Positions 33,016-41,155 of a DNA stretch of 64,000 nucleotides are shown piece after piece; positions within the stretch are counted from its first letter, which is position 1, and the number at the start of each line of letters is the position of its first letter. The notes beneath the pieces were generated by a model. The model was not told where the DNA came from. It did not search any database and saw only the letters and a program-made list of their open reading frames with translations. Both the position numbers and the translations under genes were made by a program. This DNA comes from Micromonospora phaseoli (GTDB lineage Bacteria > Actinomycetota > Actinomycetes > Mycobacteriales > Micromonosporaceae): contig NZ_FNYV01000007.1 of the NCBI RefSeq assembly GCF_900109115.1, forward strand, positions 186,001 to 250,000. The letters are read 5' to 3'.

Positions 33016-33052
33016 CCGACAGGCCCGCGCCCGCACCGCGCGGGCCTGTCGG
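33016..33052 (+). terminator. Strong hairpin after the YceI gene
   Basis: Perfect 15-bp arms CCGACAGGCCCGCGC (33016-33030) and GCGCGGGCCTGTCGG (33038-33052), 7-base loop, 14 bases after the stop codon; no U tract. Confidence 0.8.
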
Positions 33053-33374
33053 CTGCTGTCACCGCCCTGCGTGCCGTGGACGCGAGCAGGTCTGCCGGCG
33101 GGCGGTCGCCCTGCGCGTACCGGGTCGCCTGGCTGGTGCAAATTGTCACAACTTGTTCGCCGGTTGGCGCGCAGTCTCACCGTCCCGGCTGGGTAGGAAT
33201 TCCGGCGGGAACGCCCGGCCCGGCCGCATCGAGGTCGATCCACCTCGAAGGCGTGATCGACTGCGGCGGTGGATCGATTCCGCTGGTGGCCGGGCTCGGC
33301 GTTTCCAGCGAGTATGGTTCACAATGCGCTGCGGAGCGGCACCGTTCCGTGGCGTCGCGCGCCGGGAGGAACAC
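33053..33374. other. Gene-free stretch upstream of the glutamate-cysteine-ligase-like gene
   Basis: No convincing coding frame. It contains an AT-richer patch near 33138-33155 with the inverted repeat TTGTCACAA, and a TATGGT -10-like word near 33314. Probably the promoter and leader of the next gene; no confident operator. Confidence 0.4.
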
Positions 33375-34853
33375 ATGGGCAGGGATGTCGATCGAGCCGC
33401 CTTCTCCCGTGAGGATCGGATCCAGTACCGGCAGAAGGTCCGCCGCTGCCTGGACGTGTTCGCGTTGATGTTGGACGACTTCGGCTTCGACGCCGACCGG
33501 CCGATGACCGGGCTCGAGATCGAACTCAACCTGGTCGACCCGGCCGCCGAGCCGGCGATGCGCAACGAGGAGATCCTCGCCGCGATCGCCGATCCCCTGT
33601 TCCAGACCGAGCTGGGGCAGTTCAACCTGGAGTTGAACGCCAACCCGCGCCTGATCTCCGGCGCCGGGTTCGCCGACTACGAGCGCGACCTGCATGCCAG
33701 CCTGAGCCGGGCCAACGACCGGGCGGCGGGGTCGGACACCCGGATCGTGCTGGTCGGCATCCTGCCCACGCTGACCGAGCGCCACCTGGTCGCGGACAAC
33801 CTCTCCACCAACGAGCGGTACCGGGTGCTCAACGATCAGATCGTCGGAGCCCGAGGCGAGGACATCGAGCTCGACATCCGAGGCGTCGAGCGGCTGCGTA
33901 CCCACAACGACTCGATCGCGCCGGAGGCGGCCTGCACCAGCCTCCAGTTCCACCTGCAGGTCGCGCCGGACAGCTTCGCCGACTACTGGAACGCCTCACA
34001 GGCGATAGCCGCGGCGCAGGTGGCGGTGGGCGCGAACTCGCCCTTCCTGTACGGCCGCCAACTCTGGGCGGAGACCCGGATCGCCCTGTTCGAGCAGGCC
34101 ACCGACACCCGGCCGGACGAGCTGAAAGCCCAGGGCGTACGCCCCCGGGTCTGGTTCGGTGAACGCTGGATCACCTCGATCTTCGACCTGTTCGAGGAGA
34201 ACGTCCGCTACTTTCCGCCGTTGCTGCCGATCTGCGAGAGCGAGGACCCGGTGGCGGTCCTGCACGCCGGCGGCGTACCCGAACTGGCCGAGTTGCGGCT
34301 GCACAACGGCACCGTGTACCGGTGGAACCGGCCGGTCTACGACATCATGGACGGCCGTCCGCACCTGCGGGTCGAGAACCGGGTACTCCCGGCCGGGCCC
34401 ACCGTGGTCGACATGCTGGCCAACGCCGCCTTCTACTTCGGGTTGGTCCGTGGCCTGGCCGAAGCCGACCGGCCGGTCTGGAGCCAACTCACCTTCAGCT
34501 CCGCCGAGGAGAACTTCCACGCGGCGGCCCGACGTGGCATGGACGCCGTCCTGCACTGGCCACGGCTCGGTGAGGTGCCGGTGACCACCCTCGTGCTCGA
34601 CGTGCTGCTGCCGCTCGCCGCAGCCGGTCTGGACGGCTTCGGGGTCGCCCCGGCCGAGCGCGACCGCCTGCTCGGCATCATCGAGCAGCGCTGCCGCACC
34701 GGACGCAACGGCGCGGTGTGGCAGACCGCCACGGTGTGGGCCGCCGAGCGGCACCTGGGCCTGGACCGGCGCGCTGCCCTGCACCACATGTTGCAGCGCT
34801 ACGCCGAGTTGCAGTTCACCAACGAGCCGGTACACACCTGGCCGGTCGACTGA
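33375..34853 (+). CDS. Glutamate-cysteine ligase-family protein (GCS2/EgtA-like)
   Basis: 492 residues. TGLEIELNLVD is the first metal/ATP strand, LELNANPRLISG the Glu-binding segment, and ACTSLQFHLQVAP followed by ANSPFLYGRQLWAETRIALFEQ matches the GCS2 core, with HNGTVYRWNRPVYD and LRVENRVLPAGPT completing it. These enzymes join Glu and Cys or make related gamma-glutamyl bonds. Actinobacteria use mycothiol, so the substrate may differ; EgtA is one relative. ATG 33375 follows GGGAGGAAC. Confidence 0.8.
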   Translation: MGRDVDRAAFSREDRIQYRQKVRRCLDVFALMLDDFGFDADRPMTGLEIELNLVDPAAEPAMRNEEILAAIADPLFQTELGQFNLELNANPRLISGAGFADYERDLHASLSRANDRAAGSDTRIVLVGILPTLTERHLVADNLSTNERYRVLNDQIVGARGEDIELDIRGVERLRTHNDSIAPEAACTSLQFHLQVAPDSFADYWNASQAIAAAQVAVGANSPFLYGRQLWAETRIALFEQATDTRPDELKAQGVRPRVWFGERWITSIFDLFEENVRYFPPLLPICESEDPVAVLHAGGVPELAELRLHNGTVYRWNRPVYDIMDGRPHLRVENRVLPAGPTVVDMLANAAFYFGLVRGLAEADRPVWSQLTFSSAEENFHAAARRGMDAVLHWPRLGEVPVTTLVLDVLLPLAAAGLDGFGVAPAERDRLLGIIEQRCRTGRNGAVWQTATVWAAERHLGLDRRAALHHMLQRYAELQFTNEPVHTWPVD

Positions 34854-34888
34854 GGTACCAGGATCCCGGGTCAGGTCAGCGGGTGGGT

Positions 34889-36250
34889 CTAGCGGCCCCG
34901 CCGCTGTTGCCGGACGCGACGGCTCCCGCCCTCCGGCGTCTCGTCGCCGCCGGACGACTCCACCGAGAGCGAGGTGCCGGCGTCCTCTCCCGCGGCCGTC
35001 GATCCTTCCGCCGATCCCTCCGGCTTCGCTGCGGTCTCCGGTGCGGCCGAGCCCGGTGCTGCCTGCTTCGGTGCTGCCTGCTTCGATGCGGTGGATCGCG
35101 GTGCGGTGGATCGCGGTGTGGTCCCGCTACGGGCCACCGTCGACTCGCCGGCTGCTGTTCCGTCGAGCCGGTCGGTGTCCGGCTCCGATTCGTGCGCGAG
35201 TCGGTCGTCGTCCCCGACGCGCTGTCGGGGTACCACCGTGCTGGGGCCGGGGTTGCTCGACCGGCTCTCCGCGAGCCGGGCCGATCGCTGGGCGAGCGCC
35301 GCCACCAGGACGGAGCCGCCGATTCCGACGATCACCGCGTACGGGGCGGTGAGGTGAGCGGACACCTGTTCCGGACTGATCGCGGTGAGCCTCGGCACGG
35401 CGAGGAAGTACGCGATGGCCACCAGCAGCGGTCCGGCGGCGCCCGAGGCGGTGGCGCCGACCCGCCGGTCCGTCGCGCGGACGCCGCTGCGGGCGGCCAG
35501 CGCGCCGATCACCAGTGCCGAACCGAGCGACAGGACCGCTCCGGGCCAGTAGAAGTAGTCCCGGATCCAGAACTGTTCGCTGTCCGAGCTGAGTTGCCAG
35601 ATGCCGAGCTGCGCGGTGGTCAGCCCGCGACCGGCGAGCACCGAGTCGACCACCGCGATGACCGCGAGCAGCCAGAGCCAGCCTGCGGTGGCGACGACGT
35701 TGGTGGCCGCGGCGCGGCAGCGCAGCGCCCAGACCGCCACGAGCGTCCCGACCAGTACGCCGACCGCCGCGTACCCGGCGGCCATGTTCCGGGGGGACGG
35801 AGTGTCCGGCACCACCGCGACCCGCGCCGGAACGGCGACCAGCAACACCGTGATCAGCGCGCCCAGGCCGGCGGCCACGGCCAGCGCGACTCCCCACAGC
35901 CCGCCGCCGGCCTGCCTGGTGGTGGTGGTGGACGGCGCTTCATCGACGGGCGAAACGGGGCCACCGGACGCCGCCGACCCGCTGGCCGCCGCTGCGGTGT
36001 CGGACGGTGACGCGGCCTGGCGGCGGTCGTGTAGTCGCTGGGCGCAGACCGCACCGAAGATGGTCGAGGTCGCGGCGATCCAGGTGGCCCAGATCAGGCT
36101 GGCCACCCAGGCCGCCGTGCCGACGGTCGTCTCGGTCGGTGCCCAGTTGAGAATGCCCAGGCCGTACCCGAAGCCCAATTGGGCGGCCCCGGCGCCGGCT
36201 GCCACACCGGCCGCGGTGGCGATCGATCCTCCCCAGCCCTGTCTGGCCAT
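34889..36250 (-). CDS. Polytopic membrane protein with long disordered cytoplasmic tail
   Basis: 453 residues. About eight hydrophobic segments lie between residues 10 and 335 (for example LWGVALAVAAGLGALITVLLVAV and PYAVIVGIGGSVLVAALA). One charged loop sits after the second helix (about 65-110). A 120-residue Ser/Thr/Ala/Pro-rich C-terminal tail contains short repeats (APRSTASKQAAPKQAAP). ATG 36250. The convergent gene ends 35 bases away. No family recognised. Confidence 0.75.
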   Translation of the reverse strand: MARQGWGGSIATAAGVAAGAGAAQLGFGYGLGILNWAPTETTVGTAAWVASLIWATWIAATSTIFGAVCAQRLHDRRQAASPSDTAAAASGSAASGGPVSPVDEAPSTTTTRQAGGGLWGVALAVAAGLGALITVLLVAVPARVAVVPDTPSPRNMAAGYAAVGVLVGTLVAVWALRCRAAATNVVATAGWLWLLAVIAVVDSVLAGRGLTTAQLGIWQLSSDSEQFWIRDYFYWPGAVLSLGSALVIGALAARSGVRATDRRVGATASGAAGPLLVAIAYFLAVPRLTAISPEQVSAHLTAPYAVIVGIGGSVLVAALAQRSARLAESRSSNPGPSTVVPRQRVGDDDRLAHESEPDTDRLDGTAAGESTVARSGTTPRSTAPRSTASKQAAPKQAAPGSAAPETAAKPEGSAEGSTAAGEDAGTSLSVESSGGDETPEGGSRRVRQQRRGR

Positions 36251-36371
36251 GCCGGGCAGCGTAACGTCCTGTGGTCGGTGCGGCGAGTCGTGCGTGGCAT
36301 CGGCAGTCGACGGTTACGGAAAGTGCTTGGCTCCGGCGGCTAGGGTCGCCGGTGATGAGGCGGTGGGCGGG

Positions 36372-37049
36372 ATGACGGACGGGACCAGGGGCGGGCAGCC
36401 GGCAAGCGGCGACGCGGCACCTAATCGGAGCACGATGCTCATCGGTGGCGGTGTCGCTGCGGTGCTGCTCGCGGTCATCGGTGCGGCCGGGGGCTGGGTG
36501 CTCGCCGGCGACCAGCAGGGATCGGTCGCCACCCCGCCACCTGCTGCGACCGGCAGCCGGACCCCAGTCGCCGAGACATCTTCGCCGCCCGGCCGGCCGA
36601 CCCCGACCAGGCCGAGCAGCAGTCCCAGCCAGTCGCGGCCGACCGGGCTGACCGTGCCGGAGTTGGTCGGCATGGACTTCGAGGAAGCCCGCGAGGAGCT
36701 ACGGGACCTGGGGCTGGGCTGGCAGTTCGTCTTCGGTAGTGGGAGCAGTTCCAGCGTGCGGAGCACCAAACCGGCTCCGGGTACGCCGGTGAGGCGTGGC
36801 ATCACGGTGGTGATCACCGTGGCCGGCGCCGCGCCACCGAGCGAGGTGCCGGACCTGGTCGGTGAGTCGTGCAACGACGCGAAGGACGAACTCGTCGAGG
36901 ATGGCTTCTCGCCTCGCTATCCCACCGGTCGTTCCGGGGTGGTCACCGCCCAGCAGCCGGCCGGCGACACCGTCGGAAAGTGGAACGACGTCGTCCAGAT
37001 CTGGTGCGGCACGGCCCCGAGTGGCGACGAGAGCACTTCTGCTCGGTGA
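36372..37049 (+). CDS. Membrane-anchored PASTA-domain protein (two PASTA repeats, no kinase)
   Basis: 225 residues. A short cytoplasmic N-terminus is followed by a membrane helix at about 26-47 (MLIGGGVAAVLLAVIGAAGGWVL) and a Pro/Ser/Thr linker. PASTA 1 runs LTVPELVGMDFEEAREELRDLGL...GITVVITVAG, and PASTA 2 EVPDLVGESCNDAKDELVEDGF...VQIWCG with a Cys pair likely disulfide-bonded. PASTA domains bind muropeptides/lipid II in PknB-type kinases. ATG 36372; GTG 36363 is also in frame. Confidence 0.8.
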   Translation: MTDGTRGGQPASGDAAPNRSTMLIGGGVAAVLLAVIGAAGGWVLAGDQQGSVATPPPAATGSRTPVAETSSPPGRPTPTRPSSSPSQSRPTGLTVPELVGMDFEEAREELRDLGLGWQFVFGSGSSSSVRSTKPAPGTPVRRGITVVITVAGAAPPSEVPDLVGESCNDAKDELVEDGFSPRYPTGRSGVVTAQQPAGDTVGKWNDVVQIWCGTAPSGDESTSAR

Positions 37050-37148
37050 CGCGCAGCCGACACGCTGATGCCGGCCGATGGTGGACAGAAGCGCTAGGTT
37101 GACCGTCGAGGGCCACGATGCCCGCCCGGCCGGCGGAGAGGACGTGCG

Positions 37149-37955
37149 ATGAGCGACGACCGCCAGGAACCGGCCGAGCGACAACCCGACGATCAGACCC
37201 GTCCGATCTCACCGGCCGGCGGAACCTCGGACGAGACCGCGCCGCTGGGCCGTACCCCGGACGAGACCGCGCCGCTGGGCCGTACCCCGGACGAGACCGC
37301 GCCGCTGGGCCGTACCCCGGACGAGACCGCGCCGGCGGACGCGACCGCCCCGTTGCCGCCGACGCAGCGATCCGGGCCGACGGCGTGGGCGGGGCGCGCG
37401 GAGGTGCCGTCCGTCCGGCCGGGTGCCGACCCCGAGCAGACCAGCGGCGAGTGGTACCCCGAGGAGCAGGCCGATCGACCATGGTGGCTGCCCATCCTCT
37501 GGGGCATCGTGGTGCTGATCCTGCTTGGTCTGCTGGGTGTCGGGATCTGGCTGGCCCGGCAGGCTCTGGACGAGGGCGGGTCGACGTCGGAGTCACCGCA
37601 GCCGACGACGCCGGCCGCGACCTCCGCGTCGCCGTCGCCGACCACACCTTCGCCTTCACCTTCGCCGTCACCGACGAGCGCCGCTCCGGTCCAGTTGCCG
37701 GTGCCGCCGCTGGTCGGACTGTCGGAGGCCGCGGCGCGGGCGCTGCTGGATCAGCTCGACCTCGACCACCAGGTGGAGTACCGTCCGTCGGACCAGCCGC
37801 CGGGAACCGTCATCGCCACCGACCCCGAGGCGGGCGAGTTGGTCGAGGCGGGCGACGAGATCAGGCTGGTGATCGCCTCGGCCAGTCCGAGCCCGTCGGT
37901 GACGACCGCCGAGCCGACCAGCGAGCCGACCACCACGGCGAGCCCCAACGACTGA
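37149..37955 (+). CDS. Membrane-anchored PASTA protein with tandem DETAPLGRTP repeats
   Basis: 268 residues. The cytoplasmic N-terminus (1-115) carries Thr30, Thr40, Thr50 and Thr60 in a 10-residue repeat. One membrane helix (LPILWGIVVLILLGLLGVGIWLA) lies at about 116-138, a Ser/Pro linker at 140-177, then one PASTA domain (VPPLVGLSEAAARALLDQLDLDH...EIRLVIASAS). ATG 37149 follows GGAGAGGACGTGCG. It follows the other PASTA gene by 99 bases and is probably co-transcribed. Topology matches PknB without the kinase. Confidence 0.85.
   Translation: MSDDRQEPAERQPDDQTRPISPAGGTSDETAPLGRTPDETAPLGRTPDETAPLGRTPDETAPADATAPLPPTQRSGPTAWAGRAEVPSVRPGADPEQTSGEWYPEEQADRPWWLPILWGIVVLILLGLLGVGIWLARQALDEGGSTSESPQPTTPAATSASPSPTTPSPSPSPSPTSAAPVQLPVPPLVGLSEAAARALLDQLDLDHQVEYRPSDQPPGTVIATDPEAGELVEAGDEIRLVIASASPSPSVTTAEPTSEPTTTASPND
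37231..37335 (+). repeat. 30-bp in-frame tandem repeat (3.5 copies)
   Basis: Unit starts ACGAGACCGCGCCGCTGGGC at 37231, 37261, 37291 and a half copy at 37321. The three full copies are identical, so the array is recent or under gene conversion. It encodes DETAPLGRTP. Confidence 0.95.
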
Positions 37956-37964
37956 CCGGCGCGT

Positions 37965-38417
37965 TCACCACATGCGGCGTCTGGTGCCGACCAGCCCCAG
38001 CCCGGCGAGGGAGATCGCCAACCCGAACACGCCCGACCAGAAAAGCGACCGGATGAGTTCCTCTCGCGTGTCTCCACCGCTGGCCCGCGCGGCTGTCTCC
38101 GGCTCCCGGTGCGGTGGTTCGCCCGAGTGAGCCGAGCCGCCGTACCTGCTCGCCGGTTCGTCGGCCGGCTGATCGAACTGGTCGCCGGGGGTGAAGTAGT
38201 CCCAGGTGCCGGGTAGGCCGTCCGGTTCGACGCGTTCGCTCTCCACCACGGTGATTTCCGGGGCCGGAACCGGCTCGGCAAGCCGGGAGGACGACAAGGC
38301 GGGATCGCGGATCAGCACCGCCAGGGTGGTGATGGCGCCGAGAAGCGCCAGAAGTCCGAAGGCGTAGGTGATACGGGACCGATAGGACTCCCGCGCGGAC
38401 AGAGTGACCATGGCCAT
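37965..38417 (-). CDS. Two-pass membrane protein, unknown
   Basis: 150 residues: helix 1 at about 18-36 (YAFGLLALLGAITTLAVLI), an acidic Pro-rich outer loop with GTWDYFTPGDQFDQPADEPASRYGG, and helix 2 at about 126-145 (LFWSGVFGLAISLAGLGLVG), ending TRRRMW. Start ATG 38417 or 38411; neither has a strong site. Convergent with the PASTA gene with 9 bases between stops. No family recognised. Confidence 0.65.
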   Translation of the reverse strand: MAMVTLSARESYRSRITYAFGLLALLGAITTLAVLIRDPALSSSRLAEPVPAPEITVVESERVEPDGLPGTWDYFTPGDQFDQPADEPASRYGGSAHSGEPPHREPETAARASGGDTREELIRSLFWSGVFGLAISLAGLGLVGTRRRMW

Positions 38418-38610
38418 CCCAGGTTCGGGGTCCGGGACGCGCGGGGTGGAGAAATGCCGGGGTGGGCATACCGATTCTATGGTGCCGGCATGCCCGGTGA
38501 ACCCTTTTCAACCTGAACCGCGCGGTGCTTGCACACCACGTGGGACCTCGCTCTCCGTCGGTCGGCAAGTGAGGGTTGAGAAGGGTTGACCCGGACGACG
38601 GTTCGTGATT

Positions 38611-38898
38611 TCAGCCCACCCGCACCGGAGTCCGGGTGGTCGGCCGGCGGGCCGAGCGCACGGTGTGCGGACGGGGCTGCGGAGCGGCCTGTACCTGCTG
38701 CAGCCCGGCCCGTTGAACGAAGATCGAGCGCCGGTTGACCGCGTCCCCCGCCGCGTTCAACTCGTAGCCTTCGAGCCAGAGCCAGCCGTCGTAGGTGGGC
38801 CGGTCGAGCACCCGGATCACCCGGAACAGGATGGGTTTGAGGAACTGGACACTCGCCGCGCGTGTCACGTGCAGTACGTCACCGGAGCGGGGAAGCAC
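38611..38898 (-). CDS. Small conserved actinobacterial hypothetical protein
   Basis: 95 residues, MLPRSGDVLHVTRAASVQFL, then PILFRVIRVLDRPTYDGWLWLEGYELN, then NRRSIFVQRAGLQQV and a basic tail. The dense, conserved-looking core with beta strands is familiar from small proteins beside XRE/DUF5753 genes in Micromonospora and Streptomyces; I know of no assigned function. Divergent from the XRE gene at 39467. Confidence 0.75.
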   Translation of the reverse strand: MLPRSGDVLHVTRAASVQFLKPILFRVIRVLDRPTYDGWLWLEGYELNAAGDAVNRRSIFVQRAGLQQVQAAPQPRPHTVRSARRPTTRTPVRVG

Positions 38899-39466
38899 AT
38901 GGGCTCCTGGAAGGTCGGCCGGCGGGGAAGGCCGGCAATGGTGATCGGGGGGTTTTGGGGGCTCCGGCGGCGAGGTTCGTGTCTCGTGGGCCGGTTCGTG
39001 GCGCTGGCCTGGTCGGTGCCGGTCCGCTGGTGGCGAATCCGCACTGGCCGTAGGGGCTGCTCAGGAGGTGTCGCTGGAATCGCCGCCGTCGGGCGTGGGT
39101 GAGCGGCCTCCGCTTCGGGGGGCTGCGCCGACGACTGACGACCGGGTCTGCTCACCACCTCCGCCTCCACGGTTTTGATCACGTGCGGAGACGAGTCGGA
39201 GACTTTCCGTGACCCGGGCCATACGGACAGAGTGCATCAGGGTCGTGCTCGATGCAAGTTGCACGTCGACTTTTGCCGATACATGAGCGGCTCGCGCGAA
39301 ACGGCGCTTGAACGTGCCACACCCGGACGGCACACTGAGGGCCGGTCTTCGCCCGCCGCGGCCGGCCGGAGATCGGCTCCACCCCATGCCGCGAAACGTC
39401 CGCCGGAGTTGGGTCGCGCCGCAGGCGGGTGGCGACAGCGGCGCACCGAGGCGAAGAGGTGACACC
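38899..39466. other. 568-base gene-free stretch between small protein and XRE regulator
   Basis: I see no convincing gene. It is less GC-rich in places than its flanks. It holds TGCAA-G-TTGCA, a perfect 11-base palindrome at 39253-39263 overlapping a TTGCAC -35-like word, about 200 bases before the XRE start; this is a candidate operator or promoter. The 38930-39050 part is G-rich on the plus strand (GGGGGGTTTTGGGGGC). Confidence 0.45.
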
Positions 39467-40342
39467 GTGAGTGAGCGGCGCAGCCCGACCATCCGGCGGC
39501 GCCGGCTCGGCGCGGAACTGCGCCGCCAGCGCGAGACCGCCGGGATCACCATAGAGGCGGTGGCGGAGCAGCTGGAGTGTTCGGCGTCCAAGATCTCGCG
39601 AATCGAGACCGGCCACACCACCGCGACTCCCCGGGATGTGCGGGACATGCTGCGGATCTACGGGGTGGTGGGCGCCGAGAGCGACGAGCTGGTGCAGATC
39701 GCCCGTGAGGCGCGGCAGAAGGGCTGGTGGCACCCCTACAGCACGGTGCTGGTGGGGGCGTACGTGGGCCTGGAGGCGGCGGCCAGTTCGATTCGCGCGT
39801 ACGAGCAGCAGGTGGTGCCCGGGCTGCTGGAGACCGAGGACTACGCCAGCGCGATGATCCGAGCGGCCCGTCCGGATTTCAACCCCGATCAGGTACAGCA
39901 AAGAGTGCGTGTCCGACTCGGCCGTCAGTCGTTGTTGACCCAGGATGATCCGGTCGATCTGTGGGTGGTGCTCGATGAGGCGGTGTTGAGCCGTCCGGTG
40001 GGTGGGGACACGGTCATGCGTGACCAGCTCAGACGGTTGGTGGAGGTGGCCCAGCTGCCGAACGTGACGCTGCAGGTCCTGCCGTTCCAGGTGGGAGCTC
40101 ATGCCGGCATGGACGGTACCTTCACGATCCTCAGCTTCCCCGAAACCGGTGATCCGGATGTCGTGTACGCGGAGAACGCCACGGGTGGGCTCTTCCTGGA
40201 GAAGAGCGACGAACTACAGAAGTACAGCTTCATCTTCGATCACATTCGAGCAGCGGCCATGCGTCCGGAGGAGTCCATCGCATACATCGCGAGAGTGGCA
40301 GAGGAGCCGTTGTGGAAGTGGCGACGCAGGGAATCCCCGTGA
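39467..40342 (+). CDS. XRE-family regulator with DUF5753 domain
   Basis: 291 residues. The HTH is RRRLGAELRRQRETAGITIEAVAEQLECSASKISRIETG (about 10-48). The DUF5753 part includes IRAYEQQVVPGLLETEDYASAMI and LQVLPFQVGAHAGMDGTFTILSFPE. GTG 39467 follows GAAGAGGTGACACC. The overlapping DUF397 gene is its partner. Same architecture as the 11.5-12.3 kb regulator but clearly a different paralogue. Confidence 0.92.
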   Translation: MSERRSPTIRRRRLGAELRRQRETAGITIEAVAEQLECSASKISRIETGHTTATPRDVRDMLRIYGVVGAESDELVQIAREARQKGWWHPYSTVLVGAYVGLEAAASSIRAYEQQVVPGLLETEDYASAMIRAARPDFNPDQVQQRVRVRLGRQSLLTQDDPVDLWVVLDEAVLSRPVGGDTVMRDQLRRLVEVAQLPNVTLQVLPFQVGAHAGMDGTFTILSFPETGDPDVVYAENATGGLFLEKSDELQKYSFIFDHIRAAAMRPEESIAYIARVAEEPLWKWRRRESP

Positions 40343-40539
40343 ACCTGACGCAGGCAAGCTGGTTCAAGAGCTCGAAGAGCGGACCGAACTGTGACAACTG
40401 CGTGGAGGTGGCGTACGTGACCGGGGCGGTCGGCGTCCGGGACTCGAAGGACAAGAGCGGGCCCGCCCTCGTCTTCGCCCCGGGTGGTTGGCACGCCTTC
40501 GTCGCCGGCACCAGGGAAGGCGTGTTCGGCCGGGACTGA
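40312..40539 (+). CDS. DUF397 domain protein
   Basis: 75 residues with LTQASWFKSSKSGPNCDNCVEVAYV, VGVRDSKDKSGPALVFAPGGWHAFVAG. GTG 40312 follows GAGGAG; a GTG at 40339 would begin just before the domain. With the first start it overlaps the regulator gene by 31 bases, which implies coupled translation. A CDNC pair is present instead of the single Cys of the other DUF397 protein. Confidence 0.9.
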   Translation: MEVATQGIPVNLTQASWFKSSKSGPNCDNCVEVAYVTGAVGVRDSKDKSGPALVFAPGGWHAFVAGTREGVFGRD

Positions 40540-40557
40540 ATCCCGCAACTGATGGTG

Positions 40558-40594
40558 ACGGATCCCCGTCCGGCGAGTCCGGTCGGGGATCCGT
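40558..40594 (+). terminator. Hairpin after the XRE/DUF397 operon
   Basis: Perfect 11-bp arms ACGGATCCCCG (40558-40568) and CGGGGATCCGT (40584-40594), 15-base loop, 18 bases after the DUF397 stop. Confidence 0.8.
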
Positions 40595-40747
40595 GCTGTC
40601 CGCGCGATCGCCTTGGCCGGCCGATCCTGGCTCGCATGACCCGCCGGCTGCCGTCGCCACATCCTGTCCGTGTCGTTGTACCTCTCGGTACGCGCTGGTC
40701 GACATCCCCCCGGCAGGGCGGGTAACCGAGCGAGACAGGCGAGACGG

Positions 40748-41155
40748 ATGACGAGTATCGGGTCAGAGAACCTCACCAATGGACCGGGAAAGCCGGAGCG
40801 GTTCGGCGGCAAGTACCGCGGTGCCCGGCGGGACACCGTGTTGACCGAGGTGGTGTCGACGGACGCCGAGCACGCCGGTCGGGAGACCGCGACGGCGACG
40901 GAGCCGCCTCCGTCGCCGCTCACGCTGCCGTCGTTGGACCCGAACCCGCTGACCGAGCCGTCCTTTCCGGCCTCCGGCTGGTCGACGGTGGACGACGGCT
41001 CGCTCGTGGACCACCCGCTGCTGCGTGGCCTGCTGATGGAGTTGCCGCCGAAGGGCAGCGTGCCGCCCCCCGGGTGGCTGGACCGCTGGTTCGAGGCGAC
41101 CCGGGCGATCCTGGAACTGCTATACGTGCAGGGCGCTGGCGGCCGGACGCGCTGA
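40748..41155 (+). CDS. Hypothetical protein, unknown family
   Basis: 135 residues. The first 80 are disordered (Thr/Pro/Glu-rich). The last 50 look folded: DHPLLRGLLMELPPKGSVPPPGWLDRWFEATRAILELLYVQGA, an amphipathic helix pair with conserved aromatic residues. ATG 40748; the ribosome site is weak (GCGAGACGG). The 3' end overlaps the convergent gene by 36 bases. No function assigned. Confidence 0.6.
   Translation: MTSIGSENLTNGPGKPERFGGKYRGARRDTVLTEVVSTDAEHAGRETATATEPPPSPLTLPSLDPNPLTEPSFPASGWSTVDDGSLVDHPLLRGLLMELPPKGSVPPPGWLDRWFEATRAILELLYVQGAGGRTR

Noticed and set aside
37231..37335. CRISPR-like short repeats
   Set aside because: The 30-bp units are directly tandem with no spacers, and they encode an in-frame 10-residue protein repeat. 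The same applies to 58781-58890.
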